From: Treponema sp. | Lineage (GTDB): Bacteria > Spirochaetota > Spirochaetia > Treponematales > Treponemataceae | Direction: 5' to 3' | Length of the DNA stretch: 64,000 bases | NCBI GenBank assembly: GCA_017962415.1 | Contig: JAGCVK010000008.1 | Location: 22,213 to 86,212 of the forward strand | Shown here: positions 34,898 to 43,260 of the stretch, in pieces | Numbering within the stretch: position 1 is the first letter of the stretch | Layout of the letters: each line of letters opens with the position of its first letter | Notes under the pieces: generated by a model | What the model was told of the DNA's origin: nothing | Seen by the model: the letters and a program-made list of their open reading frames with translations, nothing else | The model's database searches: none | Position numbers and translations under genes: made by a program

Positions 34898-35785
34898 TCA
34901 AAGAATATCATCTTCAACTTCTTCGATTTCGGTGATTGCTTCGTTATCAAGTTTGTTATAAAGCTGGTCTAAAAGAGTTTTGCAGTTTGTATTGAGCAAT
35001 TTGTACATATTTGGAATCAAAAGCTGTTTTACACGCTGATCAAGGCCATTTGCACCAGATGATGTTACAAACGCAAAAACGTACAAAACATCGCCATTTA
35101 TAGGACGTTCCATAACCAAAAGTGCATCTGAACGGAACAAGAAACCGCGAATATTAAAATGAATATCGTGGATTTTTTCATAAAGCTGAATATTCATTCC
35201 AGTTCCTGGCGACAAAATAGTAAAATGCGAAAGACTAATATCCTGAAGCACGCCACCAGCCGATTGCCCGTTTCCGTAAGTGCACGAATAAGTGCACGCC
35301 GAAGTACAAAGCGCGCGAATAGTTTTTCTGCGGCCTTGCGCCTGATTCGCGAACAAAATTTTTGCAATAAGCTCAAAATTCTGTTTTTTCTGATACTCAA
35401 GCTGAATACAACCGCAGCGAACTCCCATTTCATAAAGATATTTATTTTCGATTCGTGCGCGTTCATCTTTGGTTTGGCGCTTTGCAAAAACAATTCCAAT
35501 TCCGCCGGCATTATCGTGCCTTTGAATCAATTCTCTAACATAATTATCCCATTCAAAGCCCGGAATATTATAATCAATATTAAAAAAGAGAATTAAATCT
35601 TTAAAGAGTGAAATAATAACATCGACTTTTTTTTGAATATGAACGCGCTTATCATTTTCAATAAAATAACATTCATAACCAATTGAAAAATAATCTTCGA
35701 GGTAAGTTTCTGGAATAAGAGAAGTATCCGGTAATATAAAAAAGGTCTTGCGGCCTGTAACAATTTCGCTTACTGATATGCCCAA
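34898..35785 (-). CDS. PilZ-like domain protein (candidate c-di-GMP receptor)
   Basis: 295 residues starting at a TTG (GGGAG 8 nt upstream). The N-terminal half is YcgR-like in length and strand pattern. In the C-terminal half QGRRKTIRALC provides the R-x3-R motif and LQDISLSHFTILS resembles (D/N)-x-S-x-x-G, with His replacing the Gly. A Cys/Thr-rich insert (CTSACTYSCTYGNGQSAGG) lies between the two. The motif set suggests c-di-GMP binding with an altered second motif, so binding may be weak. It may couple the GGDEF enzyme at 13336 to motility or envelope functions. Confidence 0.55.
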   Translation of the reverse strand: MGISVSEIVTGRKTFFILPDTSLIPETYLEDYFSIGYECYFIENDKRVHIQKKVDVIISLFKDLILFFNIDYNIPGFEWDNYVRELIQRHDNAGGIGIVFAKRQTKDERARIENKYLYEMGVRCGCIQLEYQKKQNFELIAKILFANQAQGRRKTIRALCTSACTYSCTYGNGQSAGGVLQDISLSHFTILSPGTGMNIQLYEKIHDIHFNIRGFLFRSDALLVMERPINGDVLYVFAFVTSSGANGLDQRVKQLLIPNMYKLLNTNCKTLLDQLYNKLDNEAITEIEEVEDDIL

Positions 35786-35926
35786 TTGCTAAACTCCCGT
35801 TCTTACAATTATAAAACATATTCAAAAATTCACAAGAAAAATAAATTTTTCTTTGATTTTCTGATTCGGCAAAATTTTGGCCGCAATTTTTAAGTTTAAG
35901 CGCATTTTGCAAAATAAAAATGCGTT

Positions 35927-35959
35927 AATCAAACAATGCATTTACGGCATTGTTTGATT
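35927..35959 (-). terminator. Rho-independent terminator after the symporter gene
   Basis: AATCAAACAATGC pairs perfectly with GCATTGTTTGATT across a 7-nt loop, directly after the symporter stop. A second hairpin (CGCATTTT..AAAATGCG) lies at about 35901-35924. Confidence 0.75.
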
Positions 35960-35964
35960 TTCAA

Positions 35965-37191
35965 CTAAATAAAATGTGTAATTGAATGATGTTCAACCAT
36001 TTTTGTTTTTACTGCAACAATATAAGTTCCAACCATTCCAGTAAGAGTATCAAATAAAGCTGCAAAAGAACAAATAATCATTGAAGCAGGTTTTAAAAGC
36101 AAAACGCTTGTTTCAAATCCGCGCGCATATTTTGTGCAGATAATTGTAAGAAGCACAAAGGCACCGCCAGAAGGACTTCCGCCAAGCAGGAATGAAAGTC
36201 CAAACGAAAGTCCAAAAATCCACAAAATATCAGTTCCAGGAATGCTCAAGCTAGAATAAGAACGCCAGATTAAAATGAACGAAATCGTAGAAACTAAAGC
36301 GGAGCCGCCGCGTGCAAATATAGAAAGCAGCGGGTAAGTAAAGCCGCGACAGCGGCGGCGGATTCCTAAACTGTCACGCAAGTGACGGTTTGCAAGCGGC
36401 ACAACAAGGTTTGCGTCTCCACTAAAGAACGAAAGCACAAGCGGCGCAACACTTGCGTAAAGCACTTTGTATGGGTGTGGATCGTGGCACACAAAATATA
36501 AAATCAAAGGATAAATAATTCCCGCAACAATCACAAAATCAATTATGAACATTATAATCATTGGGGTAAAAATACCTGTTGCAATAACCGCACGGAAATC
36601 AATTGTCCAATAACAAACTATCGCTATGCCCAAAACTGCCATAATTTCTGTAAAAAAGTTTGCAACATTATAAAATAAATCTGAAAGTGAATCTGATAAT
36701 GTCAAAATCGGCTTAAAAGCTGTTTCTTCCGAAGCACTTTCCCAACCAACTATAAAAGCCATTACAAGACAAACTAAAAGGAACGAACCGTCTTTTACTG
36801 AATCAAAACCTGAATATGGGAACAACGAAAGTATCATACCTTTTATATCAAGGTTGAACGCTTCTGTTGTTGCCTCAACTGTAATTGGAATTCGCGGAAG
36901 TTTTACAATCAAAATTGATAAAAGGCCAACTAAAGTCAAAATAAAAGCCGAAACAACTACTATAATTCCTGTTAAACCGGCAGTTTTCCACAAAAGTTTG
37001 GAGCTTCGCAATCTGCTGACTGAAACTATTGCAGTTGTAAAAATCAACGGAACTACAACATATCGCCCAATTCTAATAAACAATTCTGTGAGAAAAGCAA
37101 CTCCATTTGACATAGCCGCATTTCCCGGAAGAATAAGAGCAGCAAGCACACCTAAAGCAACACCAATTAAATATTTTACCCAAACTTTCAT
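35965..37191 (-). CDS. Dicarboxylate/amino acid:cation symporter (DAACS family)
   Basis: 408 residues with 8 or more membrane segments. The N-terminus VKYLIGVALGVLAALILP and GRYVVVPLIFTTAIVSVSRL match the start of GltP/DctA proteins. The hairpin region is altered: FLLGGSPSGGAFVLLTI and FSGDANLVVPLANRHL stand where the family has the Ser-rich HP1 and the NMDGT motif, so the substrate could differ from glutamate or C4-dicarboxylates. The start has a TATAAT 8 nt upstream on the minus strand, in one arm of a long palindrome. Confidence 0.75.
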   Translation of the reverse strand: MKVWVKYLIGVALGVLAALILPGNAAMSNGVAFLTELFIRIGRYVVVPLIFTTAIVSVSRLRSSKLLWKTAGLTGIIVVVSAFILTLVGLLSILIVKLPRIPITVEATTEAFNLDIKGMILSLFPYSGFDSVKDGSFLLVCLVMAFIVGWESASEETAFKPILTLSDSLSDLFYNVANFFTEIMAVLGIAIVCYWTIDFRAVIATGIFTPMIIMFIIDFVIVAGIIYPLILYFVCHDPHPYKVLYASVAPLVLSFFSGDANLVVPLANRHLRDSLGIRRRCRGFTYPLLSIFARGGSALVSTISFILIWRSYSSLSIPGTDILWIFGLSFGLSFLLGGSPSGGAFVLLTIICTKYARGFETSVLLLKPASMIICSFAALFDTLTGMVGTYIVAVKTKMVEHHSITHFI

Positions 37192-37200
37192 ACCTTATGA

Positions 37201-37242
37201 TTATAACACACTATGGATTGCAATTCCATAGTGTGTTATAAT
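37201..37242. promoter_or_regulatory. Long palindrome holding divergent TATAAT boxes
   Basis: A 17-bp arm beginning TTATAACACACTATGGA and its exact complement are separated by TTGCAAT. Each outer end carries TATAAT directed outward: 37237-37242 on plus, 6 nt before the ATG at 37249, and 37205-37200 on minus, 8 nt before the symporter ATG at 37191. It is probably a shared operator or two mirror-image promoters. Confidence 0.65.
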
Positions 37243-37248
37243 TGAATT

Positions 37249-37974
37249 ATGTCTAACACGTTGTTTATTGGAAAAGATTTACCCGACGGACTTTCTTTTG
37301 CAGAAACTATCGCTGATTCTGGCCGCAAAGTTTTTGCAATTTCTAAATCAGAAGCTGAAGCGACTCAATTTGATTCAGAAAATATTTTCTGCACAACCTG
37401 GAATAAATCGTCTGCAGTTTCTGCTCACTCGGTGATTATTCGCGCAGAAACGAAACTTGAAAATCTTGATGAAGCAATTTTCTTTTTTGATGCTTCGTAT
37501 TTTTGTTCTCAGTTTGAAATTGACCGAACAGAAGATGTTTCTGTTGCTGTTGACCAAATGATAAACGCTTTTCTTTATTCTACTGCAGAATTACTTAAGC
37601 GCCTTGAACAGCGCAAAGAAAAAACTGCAATTTTGTTTCTGGTAAAAGAATATCCTTCTAAATACGATATTATTTCTTCTAAATCTGCAGGAATTGTGCC
37701 TGCAAGTACGGTTGTTAGCGCGGCTCAAGCGGCCTTCTGCGCACTTGCAGAAAGTTTTTCTACAAATGTTTCTGATAAAGATTATCTTTCTGTTGTGCTT
37801 GCTAAATGTGCCTTTAATAATGAATTATACAAAAGCGAAGATTCTATTGCCGATTGGGCAATTTCGGCTTTGAATTCTGTAAAATCGCTTAAAAATCAGC
37901 AAAGCGTAAAACACGCTGGAAACTGGAACAAAGTTGGCTCAAAAATTCAAACAGGATTTCTTTTATTCAAATAG
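37249..37974 (+). CDS. Unknown protein with a Rossmann-like start
   Basis: 241 residues. The first part, NTLFIGKDLPDGLSFAETIA then SGRKVFAISKSEAEA, resembles a short-chain dehydrogenase-like nucleotide fold, but the glycine-rich loop is absent. Later segments such as TAILFLVKEYPSKYDIISSK and AAQAAFCALAESFSTN are in the positions of the Tyr-x3-Lys and following helix, without that motif. It may be a degenerate SDR-like protein. It is expressed from one side of the palindrome shared with the symporter. Confidence 0.45.
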   Translation: MSNTLFIGKDLPDGLSFAETIADSGRKVFAISKSEAEATQFDSENIFCTTWNKSSAVSAHSVIIRAETKLENLDEAIFFFDASYFCSQFEIDRTEDVSVAVDQMINAFLYSTAELLKRLEQRKEKTAILFLVKEYPSKYDIISSKSAGIVPASTVVSAAQAAFCALAESFSTNVSDKDYLSVVLAKCAFNNELYKSEDSIADWAISALNSVKSLKNQQSVKHAGNWNKVGSKIQTGFLLFK

Positions 37975-38024
37975 ATTAAATAGATTTTAAAATAATCCTA
38001 ACAAGGAACTTAAAGGAGCGTTTT

Positions 38025-38702
38025 TTGAACTTTAATTCAGAATATATAATCAGACTTGCTCTTAGTTTTGTTTGCAGTTTTATTTTGGGACTTGAACGAA
38101 AAAGTCACCAGCACACGGTTGGAATCAGAACTTTGGTTTCTATGGGAATTTCGTGCTGTTTGCTTTCAATTCTTTCTATATATATGGCAGAATCTCCAGC
38201 GGTAAAAGGCGACCCAACACGAATTGCAGCCGGCGTAATTACCGGTATTGGATTTTTGGGCGGTGGCGCAATTCTAAAACTCGGACTAAACATCAGAGGG
38301 CTTACAACTGCAGCTATTATTTTTACAACTTCGGCAATTGGAATGGCGTTTGGAGCCGGCCTTTATATTCCAACTTTAATAATCTTTTTTATTGTAATTA
38401 TTACACTTTTTACGATGGACAAGCTTGAAAAAAAGTTTTTTCCTGCAGCCAAAACAAAGGTTGTTATTCTTCAGCTTTTGATTTCAAATTCCAAAACTGA
38501 TTTTCAAGAATCATTTTTGAATATTATGAAAAAGCACGGCTTTATTGTTCACGACACAAATTCGCAGTTTTTGCCAAAAGAAAATCAACTTCAAATTTCG
38601 TATACTGTAAAAACGCCAGACAAACTTGATACGGTAAAAATTGCGCAGGAATTTAGCGAAGTTTCAAAAGATTTATTGAGTTTTTCGATTATGGATAAAT
38701 AG
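38025..38702 (+). CDS. mgtC: MgtC/SapB family membrane protein
   Basis: 225 residues starting at TTG (AAGGAG 6 nt upstream). The N-terminal domain has four to five membrane spans with the family core FVCSFILGLERKSHQHTVGI, RTLVSMGISCCLLSILSIYM, TRIAAGVITGIGFLGGGAIL and NIRGLTTAAIIFTTSAIGMA. The C-terminal 85 residues form an ACT-like cytoplasmic domain. Members are linked to low-magnesium survival and inhibition of ATP synthase in other bacteria. Its role here is inferred only from family. It has the same direction as the preceding gene, with a 50-nt gap. Confidence 0.88.
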   Translation: MNFNSEYIIRLALSFVCSFILGLERKSHQHTVGIRTLVSMGISCCLLSILSIYMAESPAVKGDPTRIAAGVITGIGFLGGGAILKLGLNIRGLTTAAIIFTTSAIGMAFGAGLYIPTLIIFFIVIITLFTMDKLEKKFFPAAKTKVVILQLLISNSKTDFQESFLNIMKKHGFIVHDTNSQFLPKENQLQISYTVKTPDKLDTVKIAQEFSEVSKDLLSFSIMDK

Positions 38703-38704
38703 AA

Positions 38705-39022
38705 TTATTTACTGCGGGTCACAACAACAGAATTATCTGCGTTGCTAAAAGGAGCTGGAATGTATTTATCTGCTTGCCAGTCGTTTTCCCAGCGGCAACC
38801 GTCTAAAAGATATCTGAACTGATATTCGCGGTCTGCAGGAAGTTCGAGCGTAACAGAAAAATTTCCGTCTTTTCCTAATGTAAGCGGAGTATCTGTGCTA
38901 CTCCAGCTATTGAAGTCACCTGCAAGATTCACAGTTTTTGCCCCCTGAAGCGCTTCTTTTGGAACTGTAAATGTTACTTTGCATGTCTTTTTATCTTTTG
39001 AAAAAGATTTTTTTAGTGACAT
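38705..39022 (-). CDS. Stand-alone glycogen-binding (CBM48/AMPK1-CBM) domain protein
   Basis: 105 residues. TVNLAGDFNSWSSTDTPLTL, FSVTLELPADREYQFRYLLD and GCRWENDWQADKYIPAPF are the set of the isoamylase early-set/AMPK glycogen-binding module. The tryptophans that contact glucan (the one in FNSW and those near the C-terminus) are present. No catalytic domain is attached, so it probably targets or regulates glycogen enzymes in the cytoplasm. It is divergent to metK. Confidence 0.8.
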   Translation of the reverse strand: MSLKKSFSKDKKTCKVTFTVPKEALQGAKTVNLAGDFNSWSSTDTPLTLGKDGNFSVTLELPADREYQFRYLLDGCRWENDWQADKYIPAPFSNADNSVVVTRSK

Positions 39023-39070
39023 TAAAAACTCCTTTCTCCATTCTTACACTTTTTATACTATTATATTAAA

Positions 39071-39102
39071 ATATTGCATTTTTCTTTTTTATGCAATATA
39101 TT
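39071..39102 (+). promoter_or_regulatory. metK promoter spanned by an inverted repeat (candidate operator)
   Basis: -35 TTGCAT (39074-39079), 17 nt, -10 TATATT (39097-39102). The arms ATATTGCAT and ATGCAATAT overlap both promoter boxes, so a dimeric repressor bound to the dyad would block RNA polymerase. Confidence 0.55.
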
Positions 39103-39108
39103 ATTATC

Positions 39109-39210
39109 GCTATACAAGGTTTCACCTTGATTTTCCGCCGATTTATCCAAATTGCAGGGCGGACTTCTTCTCGTATGAGAAGAAAATTTCTTGCTAAATA
39201 GGAGACTCAA
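39109..39210 (+). ncRNA. Structured 5' leader of metK
   Basis: Three hairpins lie in the roughly 100-nt leader: CAAGGT-TTC-ACCTTG (39115-39129), CCGCC..GGCGG (39135-39162) and TTCTTCTC-GTAT-GAGAAGAA (39165-39184). The last is followed by AATTTC and the ribosome-binding site AGGAGA. It could sense S-adenosylmethionine or methionine supply, but it does not match the SAM-I, SAM-II or SMK consensus that I know. Confidence 0.4.
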
Positions 39211-40422
39211 ATGAGTTCTATCTTATCTAACAATTCTTCACATTATCTTTTTACGTCTGAATCGGTTGGCGAAGGTCACCCAGACAAACTTTGCGATCAG
39301 GTTTCTGATGCCGTTCTTGATTATTGTCTTTCTTTAGATCCAGACGCACATGTTGCCTGCGAAACTTTTTCTACAACAGATTTTCTTCTTGTTGGTGGTG
39401 AAATTGGTTTCCAAAAACAGGGAATCAATCTCGATGAATTCAACAAAAACGTTGAAAAAATTGCTCGCGGCGTTGCTTTGGACATTGGCTACAATTCCGC
39501 AGAAGTTGGTCTCGACGGCGCAAATTGTATTTTTATGAATCGTCTTCACGCTCAGTCGGCTGATATTAATCAGGGTGTTGTTGGAAAAGGCCTTGATGAA
39601 TTTGAAGGTCAGCAGGGTGCCGGCGATCAGGGAATGATGTTCGGCTTTGCCTGCAACGAAACTCCAAGCCTTATGCCAGCTCCAGTTTATTATTCACATC
39701 AGATTTTGCTTCGCGCTCATGAACTTCGCCACAATGGAACAATTAAGTGGCTTCGCCCAGACGCAAAATCGCAGGTAACTGTTGAATATGACGAAAACTT
39801 TAAACCTGTTCGCATTGATACTGTTGTAGTTTCTCATCAGCATGATGATGTTGTAACTCACAACGAAATTGAAAAAACAATCATCGAACAGATTATTAAA
39901 CCAGTTCTTGAACCAACTGGACTTTTGGACGCAAATACAAAATATTACATCAATCCAACAGGACGCTTTGTAACTGGTGGCCCAGACGGAGATTCTGGTC
40001 TTACTGGCCGCAAAATCATTGTTGATACTTATGGTGGAATGGGTCGCCACGGTGGTGGTGCATTCTCAGGAAAAGACCCTTCAAAAGTTGACCGTTCAGC
40101 TGCTTATATGGCACGCTATATTGCAAAAAATATTGTTGCCGCTGATTTGGCTGACCGCGCCGAAGTTGAACTTGCTTACGCAATTGGTGTTCCATTCCCG
40201 GTTTCTATTATGGTTGAAACTTTTGGAACTGAAAAAGTTGAACGCGCTAAAATTGTTGAAGCTGTAAAAAAGACTTTTGACTGTACTCCAGCTGGAATTG
40301 TAAAAACACTCAATTTAAAGCAGCCGATTTACCGCAAAACAGCAAGTTACGGACATTTTGGCCGCGACGGTTTCCCTTGGGAGAAAACGGACAAGGTTAG
40401 CGAACTCAAAGCTTCTATATAA
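39211..40422 (+). CDS. metK: S-adenosylmethionine synthetase
   Basis: 403 residues, close to the usual 385-400. It makes SAM from ATP and methionine. Family blocks present are [78 protein letters not shown] and [19 protein letters not shown]. The tail follows the normal pattern ([16 protein letters not shown]). AGGAGA precedes the ATG. It is cytoplasmic, and several SAM-dependent methyltransferases lie in the window. Confidence 0.97.
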   Translation: MSSILSNNSSHYLFTSESVGEGHPDKLCDQVSDAVLDYCLSLDPDAHVACETFSTTDFLLVGGEIGFQKQGINLDEFNKNVEKIARGVALDIGYNSAEVGLDGANCIFMNRLHAQSADINQGVVGKGLDEFEGQQGAGDQGMMFGFACNETPSLMPAPVYYSHQILLRAHELRHNGTIKWLRPDAKSQVTVEYDENFKPVRIDTVVVSHQHDDVVTHNEIEKTIIEQIIKPVLEPTGLLDANTKYYINPTGRFVTGGPDGDSGLTGRKIIVDTYGGMGRHGGGAFSGKDPSKVDRSAAYMARYIAKNIVAADLADRAEVELAYAIGVPFPVSIMVETFGTEKVERAKIVEAVKKTFDCTPAGIVKTLNLKQPIYRKTASYGHFGRDGFPWEKTDKVSELKASI

Positions 40423-40431
40423 TATTTCTTT

Positions 40432-41076
40432 ATGAGTTTACTTTCTGAACAAGAAATGATTCAAGCTTTTTCTCGCTGGAAAAAAGCAAATCCGGCTCCT
40501 GTCTCGGAGCTGGATTATGTAAACCCTTTTACACTTTTGGTTGCTGTTGTGCTTAGTGCGCAGGCAACCGACAAAAGTGTAAATAAAGCAACTGCAGAGC
40601 TTTTTAAGATTGCAGATACTCCCGAAAAAATGCTTGCGCTTGGCGAAGAAGGCTTAATTTCTTACATTCGAACCATCGGACTTTACAAAAACAAGGCAAA
40701 ACACGTTATTGGACTTTCGCAAAAATTGATTTCTGATTTTGCAAGCAAAGTTCCAGATAACCGCGAATCTTTGATGACTTTGCCCGGTGTTGGTCGAAAA
40801 ACAGCAAATGTAGTTTTAAACGTGATTTTTAAGCAGCCTACTATGCCCGTTGATACTCATCTTTTACGAATCGCGCCAAAAATTGGCCTTGCAGAAGGCG
40901 ACACACCAGAAAAAGTTGAAAAAAGCCTTTTGGAACGCATTCCTGCCGAATTTTTACACGACGCACACCATTGGATTTTATTGCACGGCCGCTACGTTTG
41001 CACCGCGCGAAACCCAAATTGCGCTGCGTGCATTATTAATGATTTATGCAAACACAATAATAGACCAAAATCATAG
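40432..41076 (+). CDS. nth: Endonuclease III
   Basis: 214 residues. The helix-hairpin-helix LPGVGRKTANVVLN is followed by the catalytic Asp in PVDTHLLRIAPKIGL. The [4Fe-4S] ligands are C-x6-C-x2-C-x5-C in VCTARNPNCAACIINDLC. The catalytic Lys lies in AQATDKSVNKAT. It is a DNA glycosylase/AP lyase that repairs oxidised pyrimidines. It begins 10 nt after metK. A TATAAT box overlapping the metK stop ends 8 nt before its ATG. Confidence 0.93.
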   Translation: MSLLSEQEMIQAFSRWKKANPAPVSELDYVNPFTLLVAVVLSAQATDKSVNKATAELFKIADTPEKMLALGEEGLISYIRTIGLYKNKAKHVIGLSQKLISDFASKVPDNRESLMTLPGVGRKTANVVLNVIFKQPTMPVDTHLLRIAPKIGLAEGDTPEKVEKSLLERIPAEFLHDAHHWILLHGRYVCTARNPNCAACIINDLCKHNNRPKS

Positions 41077-41112
41077 ATTAATATAAACTAAAAAAATTAA
41101 GCGGAGGATATT

Positions 41113-42282
41113 TTGAACACAAAAAAAACACTTTCACTTTCAGCTATATTAATTTTTATAGGCGGCTTTTTTACTTTCATTACAGCATTAATCTTTAGTT
41201 CTACAATTGAAAATAGACTTGTTAGACCTTTATTAAATTATATTCCAGAAATTGCACTTGGAATTTTTTTACTATACATAGGAAATACTTTAAAAAATCG
41301 AAATCTTCGTAAAATCAAAAACTTTTGGATTACACTTTTTATAATTTGTATTATCGTTGCGCTTATTGAATTCTGCTGTTATTTTATAAATTATAATAGC
41401 TTAACTGAAAACAGAATTATAGCCTCAAACTATTTAAAATGGCTTCCACTTTCAAATCTATTTTCTCGTTTATATTTACTTTACAGACAAATCAGATCGG
41501 CAATATTAATCAGAAAATTCTTAATACCAATCAGATTTTTGATTCAAGTTATTGGTGAAATTCTTGTATTTATTTCATTTATAGTTGCCTTAAAAACTCT
41601 TAATCATGCTGCTAATAATCCTGATTGCATAAAAGATTCAGATTATGCAGAAAAAGACTCTTCGGCTACAAATGAATCTTCTATTTCAACTGATATTCAA
41701 AACCCTTCTGAAACAAAAATGATGAGTTTTGGAGAAGCTATAAAATCCTGCTACAGAAATTATTTTTCTTTTGAAGGTTGTGCAACAAGAGCTGAATACT
41801 GGTGGTTCTATCTTTATTGTGTAATTGTTAAATCTGTTTTGTTTATTCCAGCATTAATCTGTGCTTATTCTGGAAATACTAAATCTGCAATCTTTTTTTT
41901 GACTATAGCAGTTTGCTTTGCAATTTCTACTATGCTTCCTGCAATTTCCGTTGGTGTTAGAAGAATGCATGACTGCGGTTTTATGGGATTTATGCTTTAT
42001 TTACCCTTGGTAAACATTGTGTTTTTACTTTTACCGTCAGTACCTTCCAGCGAATATCGCACAAAAATTAATCTTCACCCTATAGCAAGCGGAATTGCAA
42101 AAATCCTTATAATTATTGGTGCGCTTGTTTATTACAAAACATTTATATCTACAATCAGTCTAAGAATGTATATGGCAAATCTAAATTCGTCGTTGTACAA
42201 CAGAAGCTATGCTGATTCTTATGATGAAGATTACGATGAAGACGATAGTGATTATTACGAATGGTGGACTAATAACGAGTAA
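41113..42282 (+). CDS. DUF805 membrane protein with extra N-terminal membrane domain
   Basis: 389 residues starting at TTG behind GGAGGA. The N-terminal about 170 residues contain four to five membrane spans and no known motif. The C-terminal half is a DUF805 domain: FGEAIKSCYRNYFSFEGCAT, RAEYWWFYLYCVIV, ISVGVRRMHDCGFMGFMLYL with R-x-H-D. The last 20 residues are acidic (DSYDEDYDEDDSDYYEWW). DUF805 proteins are usually about 120-150 residues, so this is a fusion or expanded form. Function unknown. Base composition is AT-rich. Confidence 0.7.
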   Translation: MNTKKTLSLSAILIFIGGFFTFITALIFSSTIENRLVRPLLNYIPEIALGIFLLYIGNTLKNRNLRKIKNFWITLFIICIIVALIEFCCYFINYNSLTENRIIASNYLKWLPLSNLFSRLYLLYRQIRSAILIRKFLIPIRFLIQVIGEILVFISFIVALKTLNHAANNPDCIKDSDYAEKDSSATNESSISTDIQNPSETKMMSFGEAIKSCYRNYFSFEGCATRAEYWWFYLYCVIVKSVLFIPALICAYSGNTKSAIFFLTIAVCFAISTMLPAISVGVRRMHDCGFMGFMLYLPLVNIVFLLLPSVPSSEYRTKINLHPIASGIAKILIIIGALVYYKTFISTISLRMYMANLNSSLYNRSYADSYDEDYDEDDSDYYEWWTNNE

Positions 42283-42328
42283 ATCAATTTTACTCTTAAG
42301 TTTATAATTAATAAAAGAAAGGTTTTTT

Positions 42329-43201
42329 ATGGAAGAAAAAATCAACTCTATTGGCGAAGCTGCAAGTCAGGCAGCAAATGATGTACTTTTAAGCAAAACC
42401 AGCTCGTTTGTGACTTGGATAAAAAGTTTTGTAACTTGGGAAAATCTTTTTAAGCTTATTGGAACATTGCTGATTTTGTTTGTGATGTGGGTGATTTTCA
42501 GGCTCATAGCCAAGGCAATCCGCCGCGTTCCAGAATCAAAACTACCCGCTCAACGAACCGCAATCATAATCAGATTTTTGAAATACATTTTTTATGTTGT
42601 TGTCGTGCTTTACATTCTTGGCACGTTCGGAATCGACCTTAAAGCAATTTGGGGAGCTGCAGGAATTGCCGGAGTTGCAATTGGTTTTGCAGCTCAAACT
42701 TCGGTAAGTAATTTAATTAGCGGCCTTTTTGTTTTAACTGAAGGCTCAATTCATGTTGGCGATACAATTATCGTTGGCGATGTTACTGGAATTGTTGATG
42801 AAGTTAAACTGCTTTCGATTCGCGTGCACACTCACGACAATCAAATGGTGCGCATTCCAAACTCAACTATTATAAACAGCAATCTCACAAATAACTCGTA
42901 TCATAATAAGCGACGCCTTACACTAAAAGTTGGCGTTGATTATTCAACTGATATGAGAACAGCGCTCGAAACATTAAAAAAAGCGCCGGAACTTTGCCCA
43001 ACCGTTTTAAAAGATCCGCTTCCAGCTGTTTGGTTCGACGGTTTTGACAACAGCAGCATAAATCTTGTTGTGGCCGTTTGGTTTAAGCCAAAGGATTTTC
43101 TTCAGACAAAAAACGACCTTTACATTGCGATTAAACAAGTGCTCGACGATGCGAGCATTTCAATTCCGTTTAATCAGCTTGATGTTATGATAAAAAAATA
43201 A
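42329..43201 (+). CDS. mscS: Small-conductance mechanosensitive channel (MscS family)
   Basis: 290 residues. Three membrane segments; the pore helix TM3 is AAGIAGVAIGFAAQTSVSNL followed by ISGLFVLTEGSIHVGDTIIV. The beta domain has VTGIVDEVKLLSIRVHTHDN and the IPNSTI motif (VRIPNSTIINSNLTNNS). The length matches the E. coli MscS class. It opens under membrane tension during osmotic downshock. AAGAAAGG precedes the ATG. It ends in a strong terminator that touches the next start codon. Confidence 0.92.
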   Translation: MEEKINSIGEAASQAANDVLLSKTSSFVTWIKSFVTWENLFKLIGTLLILFVMWVIFRLIAKAIRRVPESKLPAQRTAIIIRFLKYIFYVVVVLYILGTFGIDLKAIWGAAGIAGVAIGFAAQTSVSNLISGLFVLTEGSIHVGDTIIVGDVTGIVDEVKLLSIRVHTHDNQMVRIPNSTIINSNLTNNSYHNKRRLTLKVGVDYSTDMRTALETLKKAPELCPTVLKDPLPAVWFDGFDNSSINLVVAVWFKPKDFLQTKNDLYIAIKQVLDDASISIPFNQLDVMIKK

Positions 43202-43222
43202 TTTTTGCCAATTATTGCAAAG

Positions 43223-43260
43223 AGCCTGCCTTTCGTGTAAAACTTAGGCAGGCTTTTTTT
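43223..43260 (+). terminator. Terminator of mscS abutting the next ATG
   Basis: AGCCTGCC pairs with GGCAGGCT and is followed by seven Ts. The T-run ends at 43260 and the next gene's ATG is at 43261. TTGCAA (43215-43220) and TAAAAC (43238-43243), spaced 17 nt, could form a promoter inside the hairpin. Confidence 0.75.
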
